The position numbers were made by a program, and so were the translations under genes. 64,000 bases of DNA, taken from Clavelina lepadiformis. Lineage: Eukaryota > Chordata > Ascidiacea > Aplousobranchia > Clavelinidae. Under the pieces are notes generated by a model. The model did no database searches. It saw nothing but the letters and a program-made list of their open reading frames with translations, and was not told where the DNA came from. Below are positions 9,383-21,291 of the stretch, piece after piece. The stretch lies in contig NC_135242.1 of the NCBI RefSeq assembly GCF_947623445.1, forward strand, positions 9,362,001 through 9,426,000, written 5' to 3'. The first letter of the stretch is position 1. Every line of letters starts with the position of its first letter.

Positions 9383-12082
9383 AAAATGTACCGACGGTTC
9401 CGGTATTCGGTACTGTTTTAAAAAGTAGTTCTGTTCTTTGTCGGTACTCCGTACCGGTACTTTTTGTGTAAAAGATGCTGCTGCAAAAGCAATGTTTGCC
9501 GCTATTATGCCCCCGGTAAAGGTTACTCCAGGTCAAAACATATGTGACGTAAATCGTTTGCAATTTTGCTTGACATTTCTGGATTAAAAAAGATCAACAG
9601 ATGCTAAAATTAGTACTAAGGATCCTACCAAAGCGATCTCATAGAAGAACAAATCGAAAAGCTAAAAAGAAACCACGCCATAAGCTCCTAGAATACGTAC
9701 TTAAACCTCAAGAGTTGTATAGGACTCCACTGGTCCTGACATTTTCTCCACAACTGAGACCCATAAAGCGTATAGCTAAAGATCTAAACGGCATTCTCAT
9801 TGATGATCAATGCTATCTTTCCAAACCAACGTCTACCGACAACCTCCCAACCTCAGAAATCGCCTGACACGGAGCAAATTACCCGACACATCTGAAGAAG
9901 TGGGAACATTCTCCTGCTAACACTCCAGATGTCAACTGTGTCCTTACATCCACACAACTGACCGAGTATTCGGCCCAAATGGATTTACGCATCGCATTAG
10001 TGGAAGATTTCAATGCAACAGCACTAACGTCATCTGCTGTCAACGCTGCCCCAAGCCAATTTACGTGGGAGAAACAGGATCAATCTTGAGGAAACGATTC
10101 AAGGGACACAGAAGTGATATTCGTCATGAACACAACCATAAGCCAGTAGCTGAACATTTCAATTCACTGGGCCATAACATCAACGATTTATGCATCACCG
10201 TATTACGAAAATTAATTTTTAATAACCACCTTGATTGCAGAATTGAGGAATAGCACACCATTTACTTCTTTAATTGTATTAATGACGGCCTTAACAGAGA
10301 TGCCGGTTTTATGGGATTTTATAAATAAATATTCATTTTTTGACTTTAATACGTTTTCGTTCCCGTTTTCTTTTCATTTACCGATTTATTTTATATTCTG
10401 TTGTTACGCCATGAAGTATTTTGTGATTGCTTGGATGCATGTAAAATTAGACATTTCGTCAGAATTGCGATCGTTGTTACCAAGCAGACCTTTACCTAGC
10501 AATTTTGAAGTATTTTTTGCCATTTAACAGTACACCTGAAGAAACAAGCTTATGCTTGCGAAAGCTCATGTCGAAAAGTATAAAGTTAACCTTAAGAGTG
10601 CCAAACTATATCCTGTTTCTTATTTTACTATTAAATATATGCTTTCCTAGGTTACAGCTGGCAAGTAGTCACAAACAAGAAAATTCGATGAAGGAAAAGG
10701 ACTAAAGGCGTGAAAACGCCAATAGTACCAAAATTGGGTTTGTGAGGCCCAATACCCTGCCGCTTAATACGCTAGTCTGAGCAGTATTTCGCAGCTTGTC
10801 TGTCTGGTAGTCTTTATACTGATCAATTGCGACAGACGAGAGCTGAAAATCTGAAATGACTAAAATAAATCATAATGACGTCACGGTCAACGGCAATTTT
10901 TTATATGTTTTTGAAATTATTATTTTACGGTCGTTATGGTTGTCTCTTTACTATAGTGAACAGCTGAACACTGCTGCTAAACTATACTATAATCATACTT
11001 GATGGACATTGGACACCAACGAATTGACATATTGTAAGTATGAAAAATTCTGACCTCATTTAGCGTCCCCGTTTTTTAGTGATGATCATTCTGTTATTAA
11101 TAATAATAACGCGTTCCTCGGTATGATGTCTAAGCTCTGTGAGAAACAAAATCGTATGATCAAACCGGTGAAACGTTGCCAAGTTTCTTATTTCAAACGT
11201 AGTGAAATAATAGGAGACGTTGAAAATATAGGGAAAGAAATGGAGAATATTTTGGTGGGAAGCGTCACGGTACTCAAATGCGTTGGTCTCTTTTGCTTTT
11301 ACGTCTGTACAGACCTACTACCCGAAAAGAACACGTGATCTAGTTTTGAGACAAATGCAATATTTTTCAGAGTTAACTATAAAGTTCTCAGCTACGCCAG
11401 ACGCAGCTACACAGCAAACTTGTTGGAAGTCCTCCAAAATGCTTTCATACAGCGGTGGTAGTCCATACAGTAGAAGAATGTGCTGAGAGGTTTATCTCCT
11501 ATCCTCAGAGACGGCAATACCAGTGACCCGATAAAACTCGGTGGTATCTTTTTTGTCATGAAATATAAAGGACGCCGGTTCTCGTTACCATAATACCATT
11601 TGACATCATGGATGCGTCTTCACCGGTTATCTTCAGAACACGCTGGACGTGACGACTGCCGTCACGACGCATCACCTTTCGCCACGCTAAAAGGGTCGAA
11701 TGACTTCTTCTTGCTTGTATCCTCTTCTGGAAATAATTAAAGTTGAAAATTTCAAATTAAACAAAATACCGAAATGGGGTTCGTATTGTTTGTGTTGGTT
11801 ATTTCCATTCTTTTGTTATAGGCCTATTCTTATTCTATTTTGATGGCCTAATCTCCGTTTTCGTTTTTTTTCCTTGCTAGTGTCTTCTTGCTATACCGAA
11901 GTACATGCCTCACGAAATGAAAGAACGTGGTGGCAGTATGCACGACGATTGGCAGTTTGATCGGATGTAGCCTATTGAACAGTCTGTACTGATATGGCAG
12001 AACATATGTTAAAACTTTTTTGGTTAGTCCTTAACACAATATGTTAGGAATAACCAAGCGATGCCTCTAAACGCAAGAACTG
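9383..12082 (+). repeat. Left arm of 2.7-kb palindrome
   Basis: This arm pairs base for base with the reverse complement of 12239-14938. Paired positions add up to 24321 at every point checked (9391/14930, 9601/14720, 11123/13198, 12061/12260), so there is no length difference over 2700 bp. Translations of all mirrored frames that lie wholly inside the arms are identical. From outside to centre the arm holds a GGTAC-rich stretch that looks like the end of a hAT element, a Penelope-like fragment (9601-10700) and about 1.4 kb of unrecognised sequence. The match stops at 9382 outside and 12083 inside. Confidence 0.95.
9601..10705 (+). pseudogene. Penelope-like element, 3' part, broken (left arm)
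   Basis: Frames from 9601 give the tail of a Penelope-type reverse transcriptase (TPLVLTFSPQL), then a Cys-rich linker (CQLCPY), then a GIY-YIG endonuclease core with IYVGETG and RKRFKGHRSDIR followed by KPVAEHFNSLGH. Near 9867 the conserved product moves to another frame, and a TAA interrupts the linker near 9921, so this copy cannot make the whole protein. The sequence after the domain (about 10530-10580) has the CACCTGAAGAA and GCGAAAGC look of Penelope 3' regions. The reverse transcriptase core is absent. Family assignment rests on these motifs. Confidence 0.8.
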
Positions 12083-12238
12083 GTGTATATACAGGTGTAT
12101 GCAGAGAACGAGTACTCAGACTTCTTTGCTTAACTTTTTCTCACATATTTGCGAAATCTGAGGTCGATCACTCATCTTTATACAAAGTTGGTAGAAAGCG
12201 TAACCATTGCTTATTGTAAAGTGGAAGTTTCATCATCG
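12083..12238. other. 156-bp palindrome centre
   Basis: Unique sequence between the two arms, with no coding content. As a single-stranded loop it would cap a 2.7-kb hairpin. Confidence 0.9.
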
Positions 12239-14938
12239 CAGTTCTTGCGTTTAGAGGCATCGCTTGGTTATTCCTAACATATTGTGTTAAGGACTAACCA
12301 AAAAAGTTTTAACATATGTTCTGCCATATCAGTACAGACTGTTCAATAGGCTACATCCGATCAAACTGCCAATCGTCGTGCATACTGCCACCACGTTCTT
12401 TCATTTCGTGAGGCATGTACTTCGGTATAGCAAGAAGACACTAGCAAGGAAAAAAAACGAAAACGGAGATTAGGCCATCAAAATAGAATAAGAATAGGCC
12501 TATAACAAAAGAATGGAAATAACCAACACAAACAATACGAACCCCATTTCGGTATTTTGTTTAATTTGAAATTTTCAACTTTAATTATTTCCAGAAGAGG
12601 ATACAAGCAAGAAGAAGTCATTCGACCCTTTTAGCGTGGCGAAAGGTGATGCGTCGTGACGGCAGTCGTCACGTCCAGCGTGTTCTGAAGATAACCGGTG
12701 AAGACGCATCCATGATGTCAAATGGTATTATGGTAACGAGAACCGGCGTCCTTTATATTTCATGACAAAAAAGATACCACCGAGTTTTATCGGGTCACTG
12801 GTATTGCCGTCTCTGAGGATAGGAGATAAACCTCTCAGCACATTCTTCTACTGTATGGACTACCACCGCTGTATGAAAGCATTTTGGAGGACTTCCAACA
12901 AGTTTGCTGTGTAGCTGCGTCTGGCGTAGCTGAGAACTTTATAGTTAACTCTGAAAAATATTGCATTTGTCTCAAAACTAGATCACGTGTTCTTTTCGGG
13001 TAGTAGGTCTGTACAGACGTAAAAGCAAAAGAGACCAACGCATTTGAGTACCGTGACGCTTCCCACCAAAATATTCTCCATTTCTTTCCCTATATTTTCA
13101 ACGTCTCCTATTATTTCACTACGTTTGAAATAAGAAACTTGGCAACGTTTCACCGGTTTGATCATACGATTTTGTTTCTCACAGAGCTTAGACATCATAC
13201 CGAGGAACGCGTTATTATTATTAATAACAGAATGATCATCACTAAAAAACGGGGACGCTAAATGAGGTCAGAATTTTTCATACTTACAATATGTCAATTC
13301 GTTGGTGTCCAATGTCCATCAAGTATGATTATAGTATAGTTTAGCAGCAGTGTTCAGCTGTTCACTATAGTAAAGAGACAACCATAACGACCGTAAAATA
13401 ATAATTTCAAAAACATATAAAAAATTGCCGTTGACCGTGACGTCATTATGATTTATTTTAGTCATTTCAGATTTTCAGCTCTCGTCTGTCGCAATTGATC
13501 AGTATAAAGACTACCAGACAGACAAGCTGCGAAATACTGCTCAGACTAGCGTATTAAGCGGCAGGGTATTGGGCCTCACAAACCCAATTTTGGTACTATT
13601 GGCGTTTTCACGCCTTTAGTCCTTTTCCTTCATCGAATTTTCTTGTTTGTGACTACTTGCCAGCTGTAACCTAGGAAAGCATATATTTAATAGTAAAATA
13701 AGAAACAGGATATAGTTTGGCACTCTTAAGGTTAACTTTATACTTTTCGACATGAGCTTTCGCAAGCATAAGCTTGTTTCTTCAGGTGTACTGTTAAATG
13801 GCAAAAAATACTTCAAAATTGCTAGGTAAAGGTCTGCTTGGTAACAACGATCGCAATTCTGACGAAATGTCTAATTTTACATGCATCCAAGCAATCACAA
13901 AATACTTCATGGCGTAACAACAGAATATAAAATAAATCGGTAAATGAAAAGAAAACGGGAACGAAAACGTATTAAAGTCAAAAAATGAATATTTATTTAT
14001 AAAATCCCATAAAACCGGCATCTCTGTTAAGGCCGTCATTAATACAATTAAAGAAGTAAATGGTGTGCTATTCCTCAATTCTGCAATCAAGGTGGTTATT
14101 AAAAATTAATTTTCGTAATACGGTGATGCATAAATCGTTGATGTTATGGCCCAGTGAATTGAAATGTTCAGCTACTGGCTTATGGTTGTGTTCATGACGA
14201 ATATCACTTCTGTGTCCCTTGAATCGTTTCCTCAAGATTGATCCTGTTTCTCCCACGTAAATTGGCTTGGGGCAGCGTTGACAGCAGATGACGTTAGTGC
14301 TGTTGCATTGAAATCTTCCACTAATGCGATGCGTAAATCCATTTGGGCCGAATACTCGGTCAGTTGTGTGGATGTAAGGACACAGTTGACATCTGGAGTG
14401 TTAGCAGGAGAATGTTCCCACTTCTTCAGATGTGTCGGGTAATTTGCTCCGTGTCAGGCGATTTCTGAGGTTGGGAGGTTGTCGGTAGACGTTGGTTTGG
14501 AAAGATAGCATTGATCATCAATGAGAATGCCGTTTAGATCTTTAGCTATACGCTTTATGGGTCTCAGTTGTGGAGAAAATGTCAGGACCAGTGGAGTCCT
14601 ATACAACTCTTGAGGTTTAAGTACGTATTCTAGGAGCTTATGGCGTGGTTTCTTTTTAGCTTTTCGATTTGTTCTTCTATGAGATCGCTTTGGTAGGATC
14701 CTTAGTACTAATTTTAGCATCTGTTGATCTTTTTTAATCCAGAAATGTCAAGCAAAATTGCAAACGATTTACGTCACATATGTTTTGACCTGGAGTAACC
14801 TTTACCGGGGGCATAATAGCGGCAAACATTGCTTTTGCAGCAGCATCTTTTACACAAAAAGTACCGGTACGGAGTACCGACAAAGAACAGAACTACTTTT
14901 TAAAACAGTACCGAATACCGGAACCGTCGGTACATTTT
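12239..14938 (-). repeat. Right arm of 2.7-kb palindrome
   Basis: Mirror copy of 9383-12082. Unlike the left arm, it is followed by a further 57 bases (14939-14995) that complete a hAT-like terminus. It ends about 840 bp from the SSR4 stop codon. Confidence 0.95.
13616..14720 (-). pseudogene. Penelope-like element, 3' part, broken (right arm)
   Basis: Exact mirror of the fragment at 9601-10705, with the same frame change and internal stop. Identical damage in both arms means the element was already broken before the arms were duplicated, or that the arms have since been homogenised. Confidence 0.8.
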
Positions 14939-14995
14939 TGCCAAGTACCGGTACCGTTACCGACGGTACTTTCAAAGTACCGACTGCCCACCTCT
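14939..14995 (-). mobile_element. hAT-like terminus outside the right palindrome arm
   Basis: Read on the minus strand from 14995 it starts CAGAGGTGGGCAGTCGGTAC and continues into GGTAC-rich sequence, typical of animal hAT ends. It runs straight into the outer part of the right arm. The left arm lacks this piece. Confidence 0.6.
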
Positions 14996-15774
14996 GGCAA
15001 TAATTAAAAATCTTAACAATGTTGTTTACCGCCAACTGCACGCATTTTAGAGAAAAACAAATCCTTTGTTGCGCAAATAACCGGAAATGCTTTCATACAA
15101 ACACTTCGTTTGCAGGAATATTTACCAAGATCCTGCATTTGGTAATTTGCTGCGTTGTGCCACTTGCTAAATTTGTTGTTTCGACTATCAACTAATTACT
15201 AACTACGTGGTCTTGATCCTACTCTGCGAAACCAACAACAATAGCTTTTACATTTTCACAAAAACGAACGTCGATGCACTGTCAAATTACACAAGAAAAT
15301 ACAGACAACTACGGGTGTGAAAGCTACGTCATTGAATCAACATAACCTAATGAAACGAACGGACTAATCTTGCTAGTTTTTTAAGATGCTTGATTGATGA
15401 AAGGCGATCTCGCTAACTTACTATTTAAACGATTCGGTTATTTTAAAAAACTATGGAAGTCTACCTACACTCGAAGACCAACATGTATGACCTCATCGAG
15501 TATTTTCATTGCCGACACAGCAGATTCTAAATTACAACTGCATCTACACATACCACAAAAAAGAGTCCAAATAGTGTATCATTTTATTCAATGAAGTTTT
15601 AACAGTTCTGCCGAGTGTAAATATGTTCCAAAATTTACAAAAATTCAAAGGTGTAATTATTAGTCAAAGTGCACATTTCCTTCTAAAAATCTAAACGTTT
15701 TAATCTCGTTTAATTAATAAAACAATTCTAGTTTGTAACCAACTACTGCGGCTATCTGCAATAAAAAACTGCAT
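14996..15774. other. Intergenic / SSR4 downstream region
   Basis: No independent gene recognised. A minus-strand AATAAA (TTTATT at 15583-15588) lies about 190 bp past the SSR4 stop and could be its polyadenylation signal. Confidence 0.5.
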
Positions 15775-17603
15775 TCATGAAATAATCTGACTTCTTTCCC
15801 GGCACACCACGTAGAGTACGAGAACAGCTACAGCAAGTCCTAGAAATTCTGCTTTAATCCAAAATCCAGATGAAAGACCCTGTAATAATCAGAATTATTG
15901 CAGAATGGCAATAATATTGAAATTGATATATAACATGTACAAACAACATATTGTAAACCAGTGTTTCCCAACATTTTTTTGCTAAAAAAATTCTGTGGTA
16001 CCCGAAATTGCTTACCAATTTTTGGTTGTGCGATATATGCAACACATCCTATGCTATACAGGCAGAAATTATGACATAAATTGTATATTCCAAAACGCTT
16101 ATTCCAACTGTTACTAAATGGTGCTCATTTAGTAACAATCATGTGAACTTAGACAATGTTCCACAGAACACCTGATGCGCCACAGAACAGTTGGGAATCA
16201 CTGTTGTAAACAATTTATGAACTTTCAAAAGTAACTCTGTAAGTCTTAACAACTGCCTTTAGTGCCTTTGCATATAGCATGATATGACTCAGTTTTCTTA
16301 AATACTTTAATTTTAGCTTTTACCTTAGTTGTTTTTGCATAGCATTAATAAACTTAATTTGGTAATTATTAACAATTGTAGCTTATATTTTCTTATTGCC
16401 GTTATTTGCACAGAATATGACTTCTCACATGAATTGTACAGTGTAGAAAAAAATTAAAGGAATCGTTTAATGCAACCTCAAACGCTCAATTAAAATAATG
16501 AAGTATCAGCAAAACATTTGTCATGCAAATTTCAAACTTTCAAAATAAGTGAGCACTTTCAACAATATCAACATGGTATACATTGCATTTATGGGGAAAA
16601 AAGCAAAACACACAAAATTACAGCTAGTTAATTAGACATCAATGTCAACTACACAATTAGCAATAGCACCACAAGAACACCAACTTCACAACTTTAGTGT
16701 CAAAAAGTTTTTAAACTAAATACCGCCTGCTACTGTACTTACTGGGTGTTGAAAGTCAACATTAAACAAGGGTTTAATAGACTCTGGTGACTGCCCACTT
16801 CGAATAACTTTCCTCAAGTTATTATAACCCTCCTCATCAAAAAAACTGCAAAATGTGAAAAAAGATAGTTGTGTAAAATTAACTATTGTTTACCAAGTGT
16901 TAAATTTAAAAAGAATAAAATATTACTTTTTACAACTGTAACACAAAGAAGCACTAATAATAACAATGTCGTACCGAACATCAAAATTATGTGCAACAGT
17001 CTTTTTGTCTTTAACTGTCCAAGACACTTGGTAATGTTCGCTTTCAGATGATTTAGTTACAGGAAATTGCACACCATCAATATCAGCATAAAGTTGCAAA
17101 TTCTGAAATCAAAAGGTGTATTGATTAGAACATAATAAATGTAAGTTAAGTCAGTCAACAAAATTTTCAAATGAGAACCACTCACATCTGTTTTACTGGC
17201 ACACTTAAGGGAAAACTCAACCACAAAAGCAGTACTTTTACTAAGTTTTTGATTTGTGCTGGAATATGATGATGGTGATACTGAAGGCTGAATACAAGAT
17301 TGACCTAAAACACAGTCCTAGTTTAACTCTTTAGCATAGAAAAATCTCATAACAATTTATAGTCGATAATCCAAATAAATAAAACAGACTTTAAAAACAG
17401 GCTATCAGATATAACTGTATATTTGACTTATATGTACTTATAATTATTTACAAAATGGGATATAATTTTAATATAAATATATCGTTATATGTATTGGCTG
17501 CAAGACTGCAAACTATGAATAAAATATAAAGCATGTATAGTATATACTTACCGTTAACACAATAGGCGAGGAAAAGACATAAAAATAGTTTTAAACTGGA
17601 CAT
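15775..17603 (-). CDS. SSR4: Translocon-associated protein subunit delta, five exons
   Basis: Exons (minus): 17603-17552, 17304-17186, 17102-16975, 16845-16743, 15879-15775; all introns are GT-AG and the phases close to 168 residues. Residues 1-18 form a signal peptide (SSLKLFLCLFLAYCV). The lumenal part carries TRAP-delta hallmarks: LQLYADIDGVQFPVT, HYQVSWTV, VRFFDEEGYNNLRK and PLFNVDFQHP. Residues about 141-157 form the single membrane span (FLGLAVAVLVLYVV) before a short cytosolic tail. The protein is a subunit of the TRAP complex next to the Sec61 channel in the ER membrane and helps nascent chains enter the ER. Length and order match the family. Intron 4 (15880-16742) contains a hAT MITE. 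Confident from similarity and phase. Confidence 0.95.
15959..16203. mobile_element. hAT MITE in SSR4 intron 4
   Basis: A 245-bp element with ends CAGTGTTTCCCAAC and GTTGGGAATCACTG, flanked by a perfect 8-bp duplication TTGTAAAC (15951-15958 and 16204-16211). Non-coding, wholly inside the intron. Confidence 0.92.
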
Positions 17604-19959
17604 GATGATTTTGCTATCCTCAGTTATTGTATAATTTAATTGTATTATTATTGACCTTGAAAGCTAAGAATGATTAAGTGCCAAGAAAAATGAGATTATT
17701 CTACAGCAATGGAACATAAATAATTAAAAAATATTCATTTTCATCATTCACCGAGTGATGCATGTGTATAGGCTAGTAGACTCCTGCTAACTAAGTTGTT
17801 ATGTCATTTGATTGTGTATTTATGCTTGTGTATTTTTATGGACCAGAGTGGTCAAAGATTGCAAACATGAAGGGCCACATTAAAGTTAGGGGGAAAACAT
17901 TGAGGGCCGCAAATGGCTAACTCTAATGTTAGCAAAGGACTGAGTTTACTTTGAAACTGCCTACTTTGAAACGTGTTGTTGACGGGCCCGACTCACCATG
18001 TGGCCATTTTCAGCAAGATCTTGGGTGCGCCAAACAAACCAAAAATGACAAGTGTGATGTGCAAAAGTGCTCAGACACTATGGAAGTGTGCACTTATAGC
18101 TTAACTTAGGTGCGCAATTACGTCCTCAGATGCTCATATACACAATTTGACCAACTCAATCTTTAAATCAATTGAAAATTGAGTGCGTGAAAACTGCAAC
18201 ACTTTATACGCATATAATCGGGCAGTCGGGTCACTGAAGTATGTGCTATGCTTAGAAGAATGTGGTATGCTTAGCATATAAGCCCATACATATAGGACAG
18301 TATACTGTCTGTACTGTCAACTGTACTGACAGACTGAAGTATACCGGTACAAAAACATTTAGGTGAGGTTATACAGCTTCCAGCAAAAAGTGGGTGAAGC
18401 ACAAAAATTCAACAAAGAATATGACACTAGCCTATAGGCCTGCCAACATTGCTGACGTAAATGCATGCAGTATTCTGCGTTTGGCAATTTTTCCGGGAGC
18501 CTAATGAGTAAGTTCTTTTACTAGGCTAGCACAACCTGAACCTGAACTTGCACCTTATCTTGAGACTTTCGTTCACCTCAGCTTAACTACCAGGTTTGTA
18601 CTTGTAAAACCAACGTCACACTTGTTCCGGGTTGAAGCCGCTCTGTGTGATTTTCGGGGCCTATGTAATTTCTATGTGTCACTATGAATTTCGAACTTCT
18701 ATGGAAAAATTTCCAGTCGAGACATTTTAATTACATTCCCAAGTCATATTAAGTCCAGTCAGTAACGTTTATCAAGTCCAAGTATTAATCTTTCGTTTTA
18801 GGTCGATAAATTAATCATTAATATAGGCTATCAGTCTTTCTGGATGCTCGTGACGTAAATATACAACGTTTTCGATTCTCATGCTTTTGCACATTCAATA
18901 AAATGTATTGCATAGTTGTTTTTGAATAAATTCTTTCAATGTAAAAACCGATTCTATAAAAATTTAAAAAAATTTGTTTTTGGGATCAAGTCAAGTCAAC
19001 CGAAATATCCATGTGAACACAAGTCAAGTCGAGCTTTTTAACCACTAAAACACAAGTCAAGTCTTTCCAAAAATCTTCGGGTTATCTCTCTTCCATCTCT
19101 GATAATTGCATGATCACATCATTCACATTTCCCGTGACCAACACGACACAAAATGAATATCCGACGTAAATATTTTCAAAAATTCAAGATTTCCGATTTC
19201 AACATATTTCAGAATTTCCCACCACCTCTGGAGTTTGCAAAAAAATTTACTTTTTTGGTATCATTTCTAACATCTGTAAGGGAGGCAGAAGAGAAGAGAA
19301 TCTTATCATGCCACATGGTCACGTATCACTGTCTGCATCATATTTTTCCAAATATGCAGAGTACAATGTACCAAATTCTCCACCTGAAATAAGGTATTCA
19401 GCTACCGTCGGTTCAGCAAATAAACCCGCTCTTTTCAACTTTTTGCTAACTGGGTCCGTTCCCAGCAGAAAACAAGGCCTAACCACATCCGTTCATGAGA
19501 GCCTATCATGCTGGTCTCTAGTCGGACAATTTCAGCCTGTTAGCAACTGTTTGTCGCTGTCAACTTATCACGTGATTAAAATCATAAATTCTGATTACAT
19601 AATACAACCGTCTTCCATTATTATGAACCACGGTAAAATCCTATTGCCTCGTTGGAAAGCGCAAAGCTTATTGCCTTCTTTTTTCTATATTAGGTAGGAC
19701 AGTATTAAATTGTGGCTACTCATCTTCTATCTTAATAATAAATCAATGCGATACCTACTGCTGATTGCAAAAGTAGTGTTTGTGGCAAACGACGGCTATA
19801 AACGTTAAAAGAGCATCTTCTGGATACGCTCCTGAAAGCGTAGGATGCAAACTGAGAAGCGACTTTGAAAACGCTTAACAGGCACCGCCTGTGGCTGCAT
19901 GAGAAACGGAGAGATAACTCCGTCATGACTTCGAGATGATCTGATTCCAGTAACAGTTT
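17604..19959. other. Intergenic with repeat remnants
   Basis: No gene recognised. CAGAGTGGTCAAAG at 17844 followed by AGGGCCACATT looks like one end of a hAT element. Around 18960-19101 there are several AAGTCAAGTC motifs ending in TTCCATCTCTG, another hAT-like end without a partner I can find. An open frame at 19308-19697 (about 129 codons) matches nothing I know. Confidence 0.4.
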
Positions 19960-21195
19960 CGTTAGGGTTCTTCATATTTAGTTCATGTTTAAAAAGTTCA
20001 AGTCAAATAGATTAATCCCATTCTGTATCCCTAGGGATGGACCGATACTAACCCAAACCCGAATAGATTCGCCGAATATCGCCTTTATGGAAGATTCGGG
20101 CGAAAACGAATACCAACAATGGCGAACCCGAATACAATATTAGACTACTTGTAAATTTACTGATTTTCGTAAAAAATGATGATCTAGTTTCCCGACAATG
20201 CTAAACTAGAGTCAGTAGTACTTACAATGAAGGTGGTTTTCCTAACGATTTTGCTTTTTCGATCGTTTTTTAAGAACTATTTTTCGAAAGAAAGCGATTT
20301 GTTTATAGAATAAGTTACATCCTTTTAGAAGCAAGACTTGACAACTTTTGGAGGAAATTGTATTGTTTGGTTCTAATACGAATAGATTCGGGATTCGTTC
20401 GTGTCGACCTTCATGATATTCGGGTTCGCACGAACCCGAATAATCTTCCTCGCGGCACATCCCTAGTATCAAACAAAATTAAATTTCCAAAAAAGACTTT
20501 TTGAAAATTTTAACTTTCTGACCCCGCTCATGAGCCTCAAAGTGTAGGCTATAGTGCTGTGAGAAATTTGAAACATTTATTGTTTAATATTGTTCTAAAT
20601 GTGCCATCAGTAAGCATCTTTAAAAGCATTTTTCTGTCGTTTTTAGTTATAAAAACAGGATTGTAGGTACTTTAAAAAAATTGCAAATTTATATCCAGTA
20701 TAGTAGATTTTTGATGTAATTCATCAAAAGTGTATAGTTCTGAAACCCAATTTGCTACTTTCATAATATTGAAAAATTGTATATACAGCACACAATGAAC
20801 ACAAGAACACAGGGTTAAAAGAAAATGATTACAAAGCTTTCGCCACGAGCTTAATCAGACAACACAACATAGTATAAAAATACATTTTTAGGAAATGGTG
20901 ATTTCAATTCTGCTTTCGAAAATTGTGTAACTTCAATCTCTGTTCTTTTACTATTTGTAGAAGATTCTTCTTATGTCGAGCATTTTCAGTTAGCTTAATA
21001 AACACAACTAGTACCTAAGAGAAAAATATGCAAGTTTTCAAATCTCAGTGACGTTTTTACTGATGGCATGGAACAAAGAAAACTAGACAGCTCTTTTTTT
21101 TGCAAAAGATGAATGAATTCAGTCGAAGAATGCCTGTCAAAACAAAAACAATAAAGGATACCACAACATGTGCAGAATTTGTTGGGACAGATTTG
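19960..21195 (-). repeat. Dispersed repeat family 2, copy A (interrupted)
   Basis: About 800 bp of repeat, split by the MITE at 20032-20465, and colinear with copy B at 36201-37025. Shared stretches include CATGTTTAAAAAGTTCAAGT, CCCCGCTCATGAGCC and ACAACATGTGCAGAATTT. On the minus strand, TTAAGCTCGTGGCGAAAGC near 20838-20856 resembles the 3' region of Penelope-like elements, but no domain can be read. Classification is uncertain. Confidence 0.75.
20032..20465. mobile_element. hAT-type MITE, family 3, nested in repeat copy A
   Basis: It starts TAGGGATGGACCGATAC and ends GCCGCG-like sequence in inverse (CGCGGCACATCCCTA); inner ends carry inverted AACCCGAATA/TATTCGGGTT blocks. GTATC occurs on both sides. 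Copy B of the host repeat shows the unfilled site (CTGTATCAACC near 36264), which proves insertion. Confidence 0.85.
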
Positions 21196-21291
21196 GTGAT
21201 TGTAGTATAAAACTGTACATCTCGTGGCCATAAAGGTTGTGCTACTTTGCGGTAGTTTACGCATTAATTGGTGTTGGATATGGGTAAATAA

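Noticed and set aside
10065..11486. Several 60-100 codon frames in the palindrome arms taken as separate genes
   Set aside because: They are pieces of a broken Penelope-like element or unrecognised frames, and each appears twice because of the palindrome.
19308..19697. 129-codon open frame
   Set aside because: No recognisable family, no splice context, and located in a repeat-rich intergenic region.
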